This document shows, piece by piece, positions 38,585 through 44,932 of a stretch of DNA of 50,118 nucleotides. The stretch comes from a virus. The position numbers were made by a program, and so were the translations under genes. Each line of letters begins with the position of its first letter. Position 1 is the stretch's first letter. The notes under the pieces were generated by a model, which saw only the letters and a program-made list of their open reading frames with translations, was not told where the DNA came from and did no database searches. Location: positions 1 to 50,118 of IMG/VR virus record IMGVR_UViG_3300007351_000013, one strand, 5' to 3'.

Positions 38585-38931
38585 AGCAACCGATGTTCTG
38601 GTATCTGGCAACCCCGTACAGCAAATATCCCGCTGGATTGACGCGGGCTTTCGAAGATGCAGCGATACAAGCCGCGCGTCTGATCGAACGAGGTCTTCGA
38701 ATCTATTCACCCATTGCCCATACACATCCGGTCGCAACACACGGCAATATCGATCCATTGGATCATGATATCTGGCTTGCACTCGACGAAGCGATGATGC
38801 ACGCCGCTGTCGGTTTAATCGTCTGCCGGATGGAAAGTTGGCAGGAAAGCCACGGGATAAAGATCGAAATCGAGGCATTTCAGAAAGCCGGCAAGCCGGT
38901 GCTCTACATGGACCCGTTGCCTCAAAAATGA
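38581..38931 (+). CDS. DUF1937 protein (nucleoside deoxyribosyltransferase-like fold)
   Basis: 116 residues from ATG 38581. FWYLATPYSKYPAG, LRIYSPIAHTHPVA, DPLDHDIWLALDEAMM and GIKIEIEAFQKAGKPVLYM follow the DUF1937 pattern, related to nucleoside 2-deoxyribosyltransferases. Members may act in nucleotide salvage or base exchange, but activity is mostly unproven. Confidence 0.72.
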   Translation: MKQPMFWYLATPYSKYPAGLTRAFEDAAIQAARLIERGLRIYSPIAHTHPVATHGNIDPLDHDIWLALDEAMMHAAVGLIVCRMESWQESHGIKIEIEAFQKAGKPVLYMDPLPQK

Positions 38932-38977
38932 TGCAACACGAACGCTAACGCCCCTTATGCCTTGCAAATGAGGCACC

Positions 38978-39181
38978 ATGAACCATTGTCGAGATTGCCA
39001 TCATTATCTCCCAAATCTGCATCACCCGAACATGGGCGAATGCAAGTCGCTGCATTGGTGGCGGGGATATGAGTACAATTTAGATGATATCCCGATAACA
39101 GATATTTTAATCGAATATGATGAGGGATGGGGCGCGTATATGGGATCGGATTTCGGTTGCGTACATTGGGAAAAGAAATGA
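38978..39181 (+). CDS. Small Cys-rich protein (67 aa)
   Basis: 67 residues, CRDCHHYLPN at the start, GECKSLHWW and FGCVHWEKK at the end: four Cys and several His, compatible with one zinc site. It overlaps the lysin gene start by ATGA. Function unknown. Confidence 0.6.
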   Translation: MNHCRDCHHYLPNLHHPNMGECKSLHWWRGYEYNLDDIPITDILIEYDEGWGAYMGSDFGCVHWEKK

Positions 39182-39687
39182 ATCCGAAACAGTTCACCCA
39201 ATTCGTGATCTACCCGGTACTGCAAAACCTGGGAATGTGGAGCCCGGCGGCAAGCCATCTTGTTCTCGGCACCGCGTTAGTCGAATCAAACCTTCACGAT
39301 ATCGACCAGATCATCGGATCAGATGACGGTGAATTGGGTCCGGCACTAGGCATCTATCAGATCGAACCGCAGACGCATTGGGACCTCTACCACAACTTTC
39401 TCGACTTGCTGACAGGGGACGAGGAACGGGATTTCAAACGCCAGGCATTAAAAGGATCACTCCTTCGGATGCTGGCGCTCTCACCACCACCCGAGGTCCA
39501 GCTTGTCACCAATCTCTGGTACGCCACCGCGATCTGTAGATTGATCTATTACCGTAGACCGGAACCGTTACCCCCGGATTCCCCGGCCGAATTGGCGAGA
39601 TATTACAAGCTGTGGTTCAATACGGCGGAGGGGAAATCGTCGATTAATAAGGCAATACCCCATTTCGAGCGGGCATGTGCCTTATAA
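39178..39687 (+). CDS. Endolysin, transglycosylase-like
   Basis: 169 residues from ATG 39178. HLVLGTALVESNLHDI contains the catalytic-type Glu of lysozyme-like transglycosylases, and GPALGIYQIEPQTHWDLY matches the G-x-x-Q-I/G strand region that follows. There is no signal peptide, so it needs a holin for release; one is at 39807. It would cut the peptidoglycan glycan chain at lysis. Confidence 0.72.
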   Translation: MNPKQFTQFVIYPVLQNLGMWSPAASHLVLGTALVESNLHDIDQIIGSDDGELGPALGIYQIEPQTHWDLYHNFLDLLTGDEERDFKRQALKGSLLRMLALSPPPEVQLVTNLWYATAICRLIYYRRPEPLPPDSPAELARYYKLWFNTAEGKSSINKAIPHFERACAL

Positions 39688-39691
39688 AAGA

Positions 39692-39770
39692 GGCCCCCGG
39701 AGCCGAAGCTCTACGGGGGCCAGTTGGGTCCGGGGTACGCACCCGGACAGGGAGGCCAGCCATTGGCTGG
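39692..39770 (+). ncRNA. Three-hairpin structured RNA between lysin and holin
   Basis: Three stem-loops in 79 bases: (1) 39692-39721, GGCCCCCG / CGGGGGCC enclosing GAGC-CGAA-GCTC; (2) 39728-39748, GTCCGGG / CCCGGAC; (3) 39756-39770, CCAGCC / GGCTGG. There is no T-run, so it is not a standard terminator. It lies in the 119-base gap before the holin and could act as an attenuator, RNase-processing site or translation control of holin timing. Confidence 0.5.
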
Positions 39771-39806
39771 AATTGAAACTCTACCACACCCATGGAGGAT
39801 GTCAAG

Positions 39807-40010
39807 ATGCGCTCGAAACTGTCGTCGCTGACCATCAAGGGCCTGATCCTCACCGCTCTTGGTGCTGTCAGCCAGGTCCTCACATTGCTCGGCTTCGGTC
39901 TGGCACCGGAGGAATATGCCGGGATGGTCAAATTCGTCGAGGTCGGGTTTGAGGCTGTTGGTTTGCTGACCGCCTACATCGGCCGGGTCCGGATCGGTGA
40001 TCTGAAATGA
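39807..40010 (+). CDS. Holin
   Basis: 67 residues from ATG 39807, with GGAGG 10 bases upstream; an ATG at 39792 lacks a good site. Two hydrophobic segments (GLILTALGAVSQVLTLLGF and KFVEVGFEAVGLLTAYIG) and a charged C-terminus fit a small two-helix holin. It follows the lysin, and the next small frame overlaps it. Confidence 0.68.
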   Translation: MRSKLSSLTIKGLILTALGAVSQVLTLLGFGLAPEEYAGMVKFVEVGFEAVGLLTAYIGRVRIGDLK

Positions 40011-40078
40011 TCGATGCAATCCGGGGCATGGTGGCGGCGGCGATTTTCTTTTTCGATCCGCACGCCCCTGCTTTGTAA
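40007..40078 (+). CDS. Tiny 23-aa hydrophobic peptide after the holin
   Basis: ATG 40007 overlaps the holin stop (ATGA). The peptide starts MIDAIRGMVAAAIFFFD and ends at TAA. Beyond the stop the same frame stays open for about 44 codons with protein-like sequence (LRLPITYGETVYQAP). It could be a holin regulator or a truncated gene. Weak evidence. Confidence 0.35.
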   Translation: MIDAIRGMVAAAIFFFDPHAPAL

Positions 40079-40562
40079 CGCGGCTTTTCGGTTGGCGCTT
40101 TGCGACTTCCTATCACCTACGGTGAAACCGTGTATCAGGCTCCGGCATCTAACCTGCCGACTGGAACTGCGGGCCGGGCGTTACCCCGACGTGACGCATC
40201 ATCACGGCCGTGAGAGCAGGTGTACAACATCCACGCTCGCCGCAGCACGCTGGATCATGCCATACCAGAATGGCGCTGTAAAGTGGTGCGGCCCCCGGCC
40301 CCTGAATCCATCGCCATCGCTGGCAACTGCCTCCGGCTGGAGACTCGGGGGTGTTCCGGCGCTGACCGCACCACCGACATTATATCAGAAAGCAGAACGG
40401 CCGCCCATTGCTGAGCGGCCGTCTGCGGCGCACCGGGGCCCAAATGAAGTAGGCTGCCAATTCTTGTACCCAGAGGGAGTCTGGGCCACTCGTCTGCTGC
40501 AACAGAACGACATTGCAGTGTCGCAAAAGGCAGCAAATCCACCCTCCCACACCGGCCCTGCG
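40079..40562 (+). other. 484-base structured non-coding region
   Basis: No convincing gene on either strand. There are several strong inverted repeats: a 12-base perfect palindrome TCACGGCCGTGA (40202-40213), a long-range stem GGTGCGG / CCGCACC (about 40285-40372) enclosing CCCCCG/CGGGGG and the hairpin CTCC-GGCT-GGAG, an ACGGCCGC/GCGGCCGT hairpin near 40397-40422, and CCCAGA/TCTGGG near 40470-40486. It may hold a structured RNA or a remnant of a degraded gene. Confidence 0.5.
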
Positions 40563-41258
40563 ATGTCAATATCCCCCCGCCTGATCCACGCCGCCGCCGT
40601 AGCCTCTGACCGGGTTTACGATGTCTTCCTCAGCGGTGCCGATACTGGTGACGCCGTTGCCTTTGATGAGAACGGCTCGCATATCCTGTGCCTGAAAACG
40701 CCAGAATATCTGATGGTGGCATGGCAGGGGACCGATTCCAGTAATTGGCGGGATGTCGCCTCGAATATGAGGATCGATCCCAAACCAACACCGCTGGGAG
40801 GCTGGGCGCACGCCGGATATCTGTCCTATACCTTGAAGGGGTGGGGCCCGGTAAGGGGCTGGCTGGAACAGAACGCTGATGGACGACCTGTTTACGCAAC
40901 GGGCCACTCAAGGGGCGGAGCCGCGGCTACAGTGGCTTTACAGTTCTGGCACCACTGGACGGCCGCGATCACGTTTGGTGCTCCTAAACCCGGAAATCTG
41001 GCGTTCTGGGCGGCTATTAAAGCCCCGGTCTACAGGGTGACGATCGAATCCGACTTCGCCCCCGAACATCCCACGGTATTTGGGATTCCAGTACCGGGTT
41101 ATTGGCAAGGTGGAGAACAATTGATGCTGGATCAATTCGGGCTGACCCCAGTCGAATGGAAGCCGATGGCGAACCGGGGCCGGCAGGACCGATCACCGCA
41201 CAATTCCGGGCTCTACCGGACATGGGCGGCGATGGCGGCGGCATTAAGTACCGTTTAG
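40563..41258 (+). CDS. Class 3 lipase-like hydrolase
   Basis: 231 residues from ATG 40563; the longer frame upstream was rejected because it is low quality and non-homologous in style. The nucleophile motif is GHSRGG (S116), with D164 in ESDFAPEH and H213 in SPHNSGLY completing the triad in the Lipase_3 order; WQGTDSSNWRD and WAHAGYL are the usual conserved neighbours. Family members hydrolyse lipid or other ester bonds. It lies just behind the lysis genes and has no signal peptide. Confidence 0.82.
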   Translation: MSISPRLIHAAAVASDRVYDVFLSGADTGDAVAFDENGSHILCLKTPEYLMVAWQGTDSSNWRDVASNMRIDPKPTPLGGWAHAGYLSYTLKGWGPVRGWLEQNADGRPVYATGHSRGGAAATVALQFWHHWTAAITFGAPKPGNLAFWAAIKAPVYRVTIESDFAPEHPTVFGIPVPGYWQGGEQLMLDQFGLTPVEWKPMANRGRQDRSPHNSGLYRTWAAMAAALSTV

Positions 41259-41278
41259 GCCGGGGACTAAATTTAGCA

Positions 41279-41352
41279 TGGCATAGGCGGCCGGGCTCGA
41301 ACCGGCATCTGCGGTTTTGGAGACCGCTGCTCTACCATTGAGCTACGCCCAC
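41279..41352 (-). tRNA. trnW: tRNA-Trp (CCA)
   Basis: 74 bases with encoded 3' CCA. Acceptor stem GTGGGCG / CGCCTAT (one G-T pair inside and one at the end), T8-A9, D stem GCTC/GAGC, anticodon stem GCGGT/ACCGC with loop CTCCAAA (anticodon CCA), a short 4-base variable loop, and T stem GCCGG/CCGGC with loop TTCGAGC. It converges on the lipase gene. The 41332 gene overlaps its first 21 bases. Confidence 0.93.
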
Positions 41353-41517
41353 ATCCGGCTTACGCCACGGCCCCGGTCCGTCCCCCTGCACAGCGGCTGA
41401 CCATACCATGACGCGGTTGTAGACCGGGTACAAACCACCGCACCACAGCAGATTCATCAAACGGCCGATAATCCCGCCGAGCCGGCACAGGGCCCACGCT
41501 AGAAGCCAGCGCATCAT
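41332..41517 (-). CDS. Small hydrophobic protein overlapping the tRNA
   Basis: 61 residues. RWLLAWALCRLGGIIGRLM is hydrophobic and amphipathic, and LYPVYNRVMVWSAAVQGDG with GPGPWRKP is a pattern I recall from small phage proteins. Its last codons fall in the tRNA-Trp 5' part. Preceded by GAGG. Probably membrane-associated, function unknown. Confidence 0.55.
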   Translation of the reverse strand: MMRWLLAWALCRLGGIIGRLMNLLWCGGLYPVYNRVMVWSAAVQGDGPGPWRKPDVGVAQW

Positions 41518-41526
41518 CTACCTCAT

Positions 41527-41573
41527 GTTATAAACCGGCTGTAATTACACCGGATCAACCGACGTTTTATAAC
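41527..41573. promoter_or_regulatory. Nested inverted repeats
   Basis: An outer repeat GTTATAAA (41527-41534) / TTTATAAC (41566-41573) encloses CCGG...CCGG and a perfect 10-base palindrome TGTAATTACA (41540-41549). The symmetry suggests an operator or an RNA element ahead of the 41517 gene, in a gap of about 50 bases. Confidence 0.4.
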
Positions 41574-41668
41574 ACCCGCCGGGGGAGGGCGGTCCATCGC
41601 GGCCCAAGCTGGACAGTCGCTGCATTGCGCCCATGCAGCCCTGGGCCGACCCCGGCGGATTCAATCAT
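41567..41668 (-). CDS. Possible 33-aa peptide
   Basis: From ATG 41668, overlapping the stop of the 41661 gene: MIESAGVGPGLHGRN, then VQLGPRWTALPRRVL. It overlaps the inverted repeat at 41566-41573. Coding potential is uncertain. Confidence 0.35.
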   Translation of the reverse strand: MIESAGVGPGLHGRNAATVQLGPRWTALPRRVL

Positions 41669-42005
41669 CGCGCGCATGAGGATATTCACATTTCCTCGGG
41701 TCGCCATTCACGCATCGCGCCGCCCCATTTTGGCAACGCCAACAATTATGCAGGACGAACATGCCTTCGCGCGAATAATCTGGATCGCGCGGGTCGAGCG
41801 GCTTTCTATGAGTCTTTTCATGTGCATCGCGGCATTCGGGCTTTTTGCAAACATGCACAATTTTCTCGCCACTAGAATTGATGCCGCAATCCGAGCACGC
41901 CCAAACCGTGTCAACCCCACATATAACGCAGGGGGCAACACTGTACGGGCATTTGAATGACCCAAAATGTGTGCCGCCGCAAATTGGACAATTATTCATA
42001 TTCAT
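41661..42005 (-). CDS. Cys-rich zinc-finger protein (114 aa)
   Basis: 114 residues from ATG 42005, with GGAGG 6 bases upstream. Several C-x-x-C pairs (CPICGG, CVICG, CSDCG) and HVCKKPECRD, NCWRCQNG point to at least two zinc sites. No enzyme domain was seen. Possibly a nucleic-acid-binding or inhibitor-type early protein. Confidence 0.65.
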   Translation of the reverse strand: MNMNNCPICGGTHFGSFKCPYSVAPCVICGVDTVWACSDCGINSSGEKIVHVCKKPECRDAHEKTHRKPLDPRDPDYSREGMFVLHNCWRCQNGAARCVNGDPRKCEYPHARDD

Positions 42006-42039
42006 CCCAGGCCTCCAATACATGACGACCCCGGCGGGT

Positions 42040-42225
42040 TCATATTAAGTCAGTACGGCAGCCCTCACATAGCGGACCAACACCAACGACAAATATCGAA
42101 TCATCTTCGCATCTGCCTGTTGGCGAGTTGCAGAGAACACATAACTGACGTGTCCCTGGGTAGTGGCTGGCATTGATGATGCGATGTGTGTCTTGGTCAA
42201 GCGTTTTCCCATCCCACCAGTTCAT
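42040..42225 (-). CDS. Small zinc-finger protein (61 aa)
   Basis: 61 residues. QLCVLCNSPTGRC and GPLCEGCRTDL give two C-x-x-C pairs, fit for one zinc ion. GGAGG precedes the ATG. It resembles short zinc-ribbon genes in phage early regions. Function unknown. Confidence 0.6.
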   Translation of the reverse strand: MNWWDGKTLDQDTHRIINASHYPGTRQLCVLCNSPTGRCEDDSIFVVGVGPLCEGCRTDLI

Positions 42226-42240
42226 TCTCTCCCTACCTCC

Positions 42241-42498
42241 TTAGTTGGAGCGCGGGCCGGGCCCTCGGTCTATAGACCAGAACGGCGGACGTTCCGGCTC
42301 CCGTACTTGCAAGTATTCTCCGCCGTAGGCCGCGCTTCCCGCCTCTCGGCGGAACTGTTGGGTGTGGGCCGGGCATTTCGGCATCGGGCTTCTCGCTGTG
42401 CGGTCTCCCGCCTCGGATTCGCTGGCGCCAGCTATAGCGATATTCACCCTGGAAAGCATCCCGAACCTAGTCACGGTGCATTTCTGCCCCACACCCAC
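42241..42498 (-). CDS. Doubtful 85-aa frame in a palindrome-rich stretch
   Basis: The frame starts at GTG 42498 and ends with YGGEYLQVREPERPPFW, then SIDRGPGPRSN, which looks partly protein-like. The same 260 bases contain perfect 12-base palindromes GGTCTATAGACC (42267-42278) and TACTTGCAAGTA (42304-42315), an inverted repeat TCCGCCG / CGGCGGA, and a hairpin CCCGTC/GACGGG with a GAGA loop on the minus strand (42498-42513). Either a small gene or a structured non-coding segment. Confidence 0.35.
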   Translation of the reverse strand: MGVGQKCTVTRFGMLSRVNIAIAGASESEAGDRTARSPMPKCPAHTQQFRREAGSAAYGGEYLQVREPERPPFWSIDRGPGPRSN

Positions 42499-42528
42499 CC
42501 GTCTCTCGACGGGAACTGAAACACGAAT

Positions 42529-42858
42529 TCATCTATTCCAAGTCTGCCTAATTGTTGCGTGGTGCAGATATTGCTGTATCGACCTCACTTTCCGTTCTTC
42601 TGCTTTGGTGATGTTATCGCGCGTCACCCCCATTTGAGCGGCAACTACAGCATCAGCCGCAATCAATAGGTCGCCGATTTCCTTTGCCAGCAATTCAGCA
42701 TTGGTTGTTTCATCTTCGTCTTTGGGATGGTGCGATTTCAGGCCATGCCGCAATATCTTGCCGACGATTTGCACAACCTCACCGCATTCCTCGGCGAGCA
42801 AGGCTAGCAACTCGGTCTGTGCTGGTGTAAGCTGATTGAAGTTTTCTTCCGCCATCAT
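42529..42858 (-). CDS. MazG-like NTP pyrophosphohydrolase
   Basis: 109 residues from ATG 42858, preceded by AAGGAG. LALLAEECGEVVQIVGKIL gives the E-E-C-G-E helix (E-E-x-x-E) and LLAKEIGDLLIAADAVV the E-x-x-D helix of all-alpha NTP pyrophosphatases. Such phage enzymes hydrolyse nucleoside triphosphates or lower (p)ppGpp-type signals to favour phage DNA synthesis. The substrate here is not determined. Confidence 0.78.
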   Translation of the reverse strand: MMAEENFNQLTPAQTELLALLAEECGEVVQIVGKILRHGLKSHHPKDEDETTNAELLAKEIGDLLIAADAVVAAQMGVTRDNITKAEERKVRSIQQYLHHATIRQTWNR

Positions 42859-42859
42859 C

Positions 42860-43102
42860 CTACTCCTTTTCCTGTGCCGATGCGAGCATGGCGCGCCAGC
42901 AATCACTAGCACGCTCTGGCAGAGTTCGATTCGCCATCTCACACCATCCCTTTTCTCCCGCGAGCTTCATCTGTTCCGTTGGCCCTGCTTTCTCCAACGC
43001 GGCAATGACAACATCAGCTTCCGGCAACCAGTTCTCCCAAACTGGGTCGAGGGACGCATTATGCTCGGCTAGCGCACGCGCGATGATCTCTCGGATGGTC
43101 AT
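42860..43102 (-). CDS. Hypothetical protein (80 aa)
   Basis: 80 residues from ATG 43102 (ATGA overlap with the upstream gene). The sequence MTIREIIARALAEHNA, then GEKGWCEMANRTLPERASD and CWRAMLASA, looks like a small helical phage protein. No assigned function. Confidence 0.6.
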   Translation of the reverse strand: MTIREIIARALAEHNASLDPVWENWLPEADVVIAALEKAGPTEQMKLAGEKGWCEMANRTLPERASDCWRAMLASAQEKE

Positions 43103-43281
43103 GACACCCCCATGCGCTTGCGCCGGAGGACGAGCCATTGTTGTAAAATGATTGGTCGATAATCACCCCTATTAAAACCCATTGCAACCCATTCATCTTC
43201 TGTCGGGTCGGCAAGGCATTCGGCTTTGCATTCGTCTATCGCTACCTTGACAAAGCTATTTGGTGCTTTGCGTTTGGTCAT
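43099..43281 (-). CDS. Hypothetical protein (60 aa)
   Basis: 60 residues: AIDECKAECLADPTEDEWV with two Cys and a basic C-terminus (QQWLVLRRKRMGVS). It overlaps both neighbours. No family. Confidence 0.55.
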   Translation of the reverse strand: MTKRKAPNSFVKVAIDECKAECLADPTEDEWVAMGFNRGDYRPIILQQWLVLRRKRMGVS

Positions 43282-43472
43282 GTCTTCATCCTCCGCAGGG
43301 CCGCTTCGATATAAACCGCTGCGTCAAGCAGTTCTTCCTGCAAGTGCGATAACCATTGTGTGTGACTGAGGTTAGCTTGGTCTGTCGTCACCCCGTACTT
43401 TGCAATTCCCCGCCGCGATCTGGCGGTTAATTTCTTGCACACGGAGGCGACGTTCTGGTCAGGCGTTGTCAT
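43278..43472 (-). CDS. MazG-like short helical protein (64 aa)
   Basis: 64 residues from ATG 43472. RRGIAKYGVTTDQANLSHTQ, then WLSHLQEELLDAAVYIEAAL matches the C-terminal helices of phage dATP/dGTP-type MazG-like proteins (E-E-L-x-D-A). It lacks the first EExxE helix, so it may be a reduced or non-catalytic relative. Confidence 0.62.
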   Translation of the reverse strand: MTTPDQNVASVCKKLTARSRRGIAKYGVTTDQANLSHTQWLSHLQEELLDAAVYIEAALRRMKT

Positions 43473-43473
43473 A

Positions 43474-43983
43474 TCATCCCCCGTAAAGCCATGTTTCGTA
43501 CCGCTGCCGCAGTATCCGCTTGCGCGCCAACCCCCGTCGGATAAGACTAACCATTGATACGGATATGCCATAAGTTTTTGCCGTCACAGCGAGAGGCCCT
43601 GAACTATCTCGAATCGCGACAACATCTTCGTCTGTGAGCTTTGTCTGTGGAAGATCGGCACCAAATTTGATGTTGCGGTTAATTGGTGTTTTCCGCCGGC
43701 CCTTGCGGGACATATCGCGAGAATTGTCAAGATTAGTTCCAAGAAAAAGATGGTTGGGGTTGACGCAAGATGGCGTATCACAACGATGTAAAACGCATAT
43801 GCCGTTTGGGATAGGCCCGTGGTGGGCCAACCAAGATGCGCGTGAAGCTATATACGATTTACCTTTATTCCGGAGCTTTCCATACCCGCCAGGATTTAGC
43901 GCACCAATCCATAGCCAGCACCCGGACATTGGTTCTGGGGTTGAGCCGTTTTCTATTGCCTGCATCAAATCAATAGCTCGCAT
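43474..43983 (-). CDS. HNH endonuclease
   Basis: 169 residues. CWLWIGALNPGGYGKLR, then CVLHRCDTPSCVNPNHLFL and GTNLDNSRDM is the HNH_3 motif with its Cys zinc ligands. The C-terminal LTDEDVVAIRD...KTYGISVSMVSLIRRG is an HTH (NUMOD-type) DNA-binding end. A free-standing homing-type nuclease is likely. It sits in a run of small genes and may be a mobile insertion. Confidence 0.85.
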   Translation of the reverse strand: MRAIDLMQAIENGSTPEPMSGCWLWIGALNPGGYGKLRNKGKSYIASRASWLAHHGPIPNGICVLHRCDTPSCVNPNHLFLGTNLDNSRDMSRKGRRKTPINRNIKFGADLPQTKLTDEDVVAIRDSSGPLAVTAKTYGISVSMVSLIRRGLARKRILRQRYETWLYGG

Positions 43984-44275
43984 TGTTGCCCGCCGCCCAT
44001 TTCCGGTATCGTTCCCGAAGCATGGGCTTCATGATTTTTTCGAGCCACCATTCCGGCCCCGGATTCGCCTCTTGATCCGCATGGCAGGTGAAGCACAGCG
44101 CAACGACCAGGCTGTCATCCGGTTTCAGCGATTGCCCGCCTTCGTGCCCGGCCCGGACGTGCGCCGGGATCGTGGTGCCGTCATTGCGCCCGCACGCCTC
44201 GCATTCACGGCCCGCGAAGCTGTCGAGATAGCGGCGGTCGCGGATGCGCTGGCGCTTCGGGAGCAGGAGAGTCAT
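43970..44275 (-). CDS. HNH/zinc nuclease-like recombination protein
   Basis: 101 residues. CEACGRNDGTTIPAHVRAG, then KPDDSLVVALCFTCHADQE gives a C-x-x-C ... H-V-R ... C-x-x-C-H layout seen in HNH-type phage recombination nucleases (Ref or DUF968-like). The His and Cys positions are intact. It lies downstream of recombination genes. Confidence 0.65.
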   Translation of the reverse strand: MTLLLPKRQRIRDRRYLDSFAGRECEACGRNDGTTIPAHVRAGHEGGQSLKPDDSLVVALCFTCHADQEANPGPEWWLEKIMKPMLRERYRKWAAGNNASY

Positions 44276-44319
44276 GCCTTCTCAAGCTCCTCGATCAGCG
44301 CGTCGCGCATGGCGCTCAT
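44272..44319 (-). CDS. Possible 15-aa coupling peptide
   Basis: MSAMRDALIEELEKA, overlapping the stop before it and the start after it by ATGA. It may serve mainly to pass ribosomes to the nuclease gene. Low coding confidence. Confidence 0.25.
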   Translation of the reverse strand: MSAMRDALIEELEKA

Positions 44320-44429
44320 CGTCCGTTCATTCTCTTATTGATCTGCCGCAACTCACGGATTCGCTCGTCGCACAGGATCTGCAGCCGGTCGTACACCTTG
44401 CCCGGCGGGCACGCGGCCGTGTCGGTCAT
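44316..44429 (-). CDS. Small hypothetical protein (37 aa)
   Basis: From ATG 44429, overlapping the upstream stop. It begins MTDTAACPPGKVYDRLQ and continues into a helical basic end (RIRELRQINKRMNGR). Short and of unknown role. Confidence 0.45.
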   Translation of the reverse strand: MTDTAACPPGKVYDRLQILCDERIRELRQINKRMNGR

Positions 44430-44932
44430 TTCGGCATCCCTTCCTTCGCTGAGGCTTCTGCCTTCGCCGAGGCTTCGGCGGCCGGCTTCGGCGCGCGCTC
44501 GGCATCTTCGGCCCGAAAGATCACGGCATGGTCGGCCGGCAGCCACGACCGGAGCGCGGCAACCGCTTCATCGATGTTTGGATGCCGCTGCGACATCCCG
44601 CCATCGGCGGATCGTTGTGAGAACACCAGCTTGAAATAGTCCCGGGTGTGGGTGCTGATCTCGAACCGGATGCGCGCCTCGTGGCAGAGCAGGACGAGCT
44701 TGGTCAGGCCGTCGAAGTCGAACGTCGACAGCCGGTTCGACCGCGCGACGATCTCGACCGCCCGCCCGCCGAGGAACGGCCGCCAGTGCCGCTTGAACGC
44801 GATCGGCGCGTTGTAGATGCCGCCGTAGCTGAGGCCGATGATCTCGGCGACCTTCGCCTCGGTCCGTGACAATGGCCGGTCGAGCATCTCGCGCAGCCAG
44901 TACGCATGATCGTATTTGACGTACTGGGTCAC
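44426..44932 (-). CDS. Hypothetical protein with Ala/Glu/Lys repeat tail (168 aa)
   Basis: 168 residues. The N-terminal half (DRPLSRTEAKVAEIIGLSYG, then LTKLVLLCHEARIRFEIST) is folded in appearance; the tail is a low-complexity repeat of A-E-A-S-A-K units (PAAEASAKAEASAKEG). No known family. It overlaps the DUF5131 gene. Confidence 0.6.
   Translation of the reverse strand: MTQYVKYDHAYWLREMLDRPLSRTEAKVAEIIGLSYGGIYNAPIAFKRHWRPFLGGRAVEIVARSNRLSTFDFDGLTKLVLLCHEARIRFEISTHTRDYFKLVFSQRSADGGMSQRHPNIDEAVAALRSWLPADHAVIFRAEDAERAPKPAAEASAKAEASAKEGMPK

Noticed and set aside
40284-40374. tRNA-like segment ending in CCGCACCACC
   Set aside because: The outer stem pairs, but there is no T-loop TTCRA, no D arm and no anticodon arm of normal size.
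40014-40562. Long N-terminal extension of the lipase frame
   Set aside because: The extension is low quality, Arg/Pro/Cys-rich and crosses several strong inverted repeats. The lipase family starts near ATG 40563.
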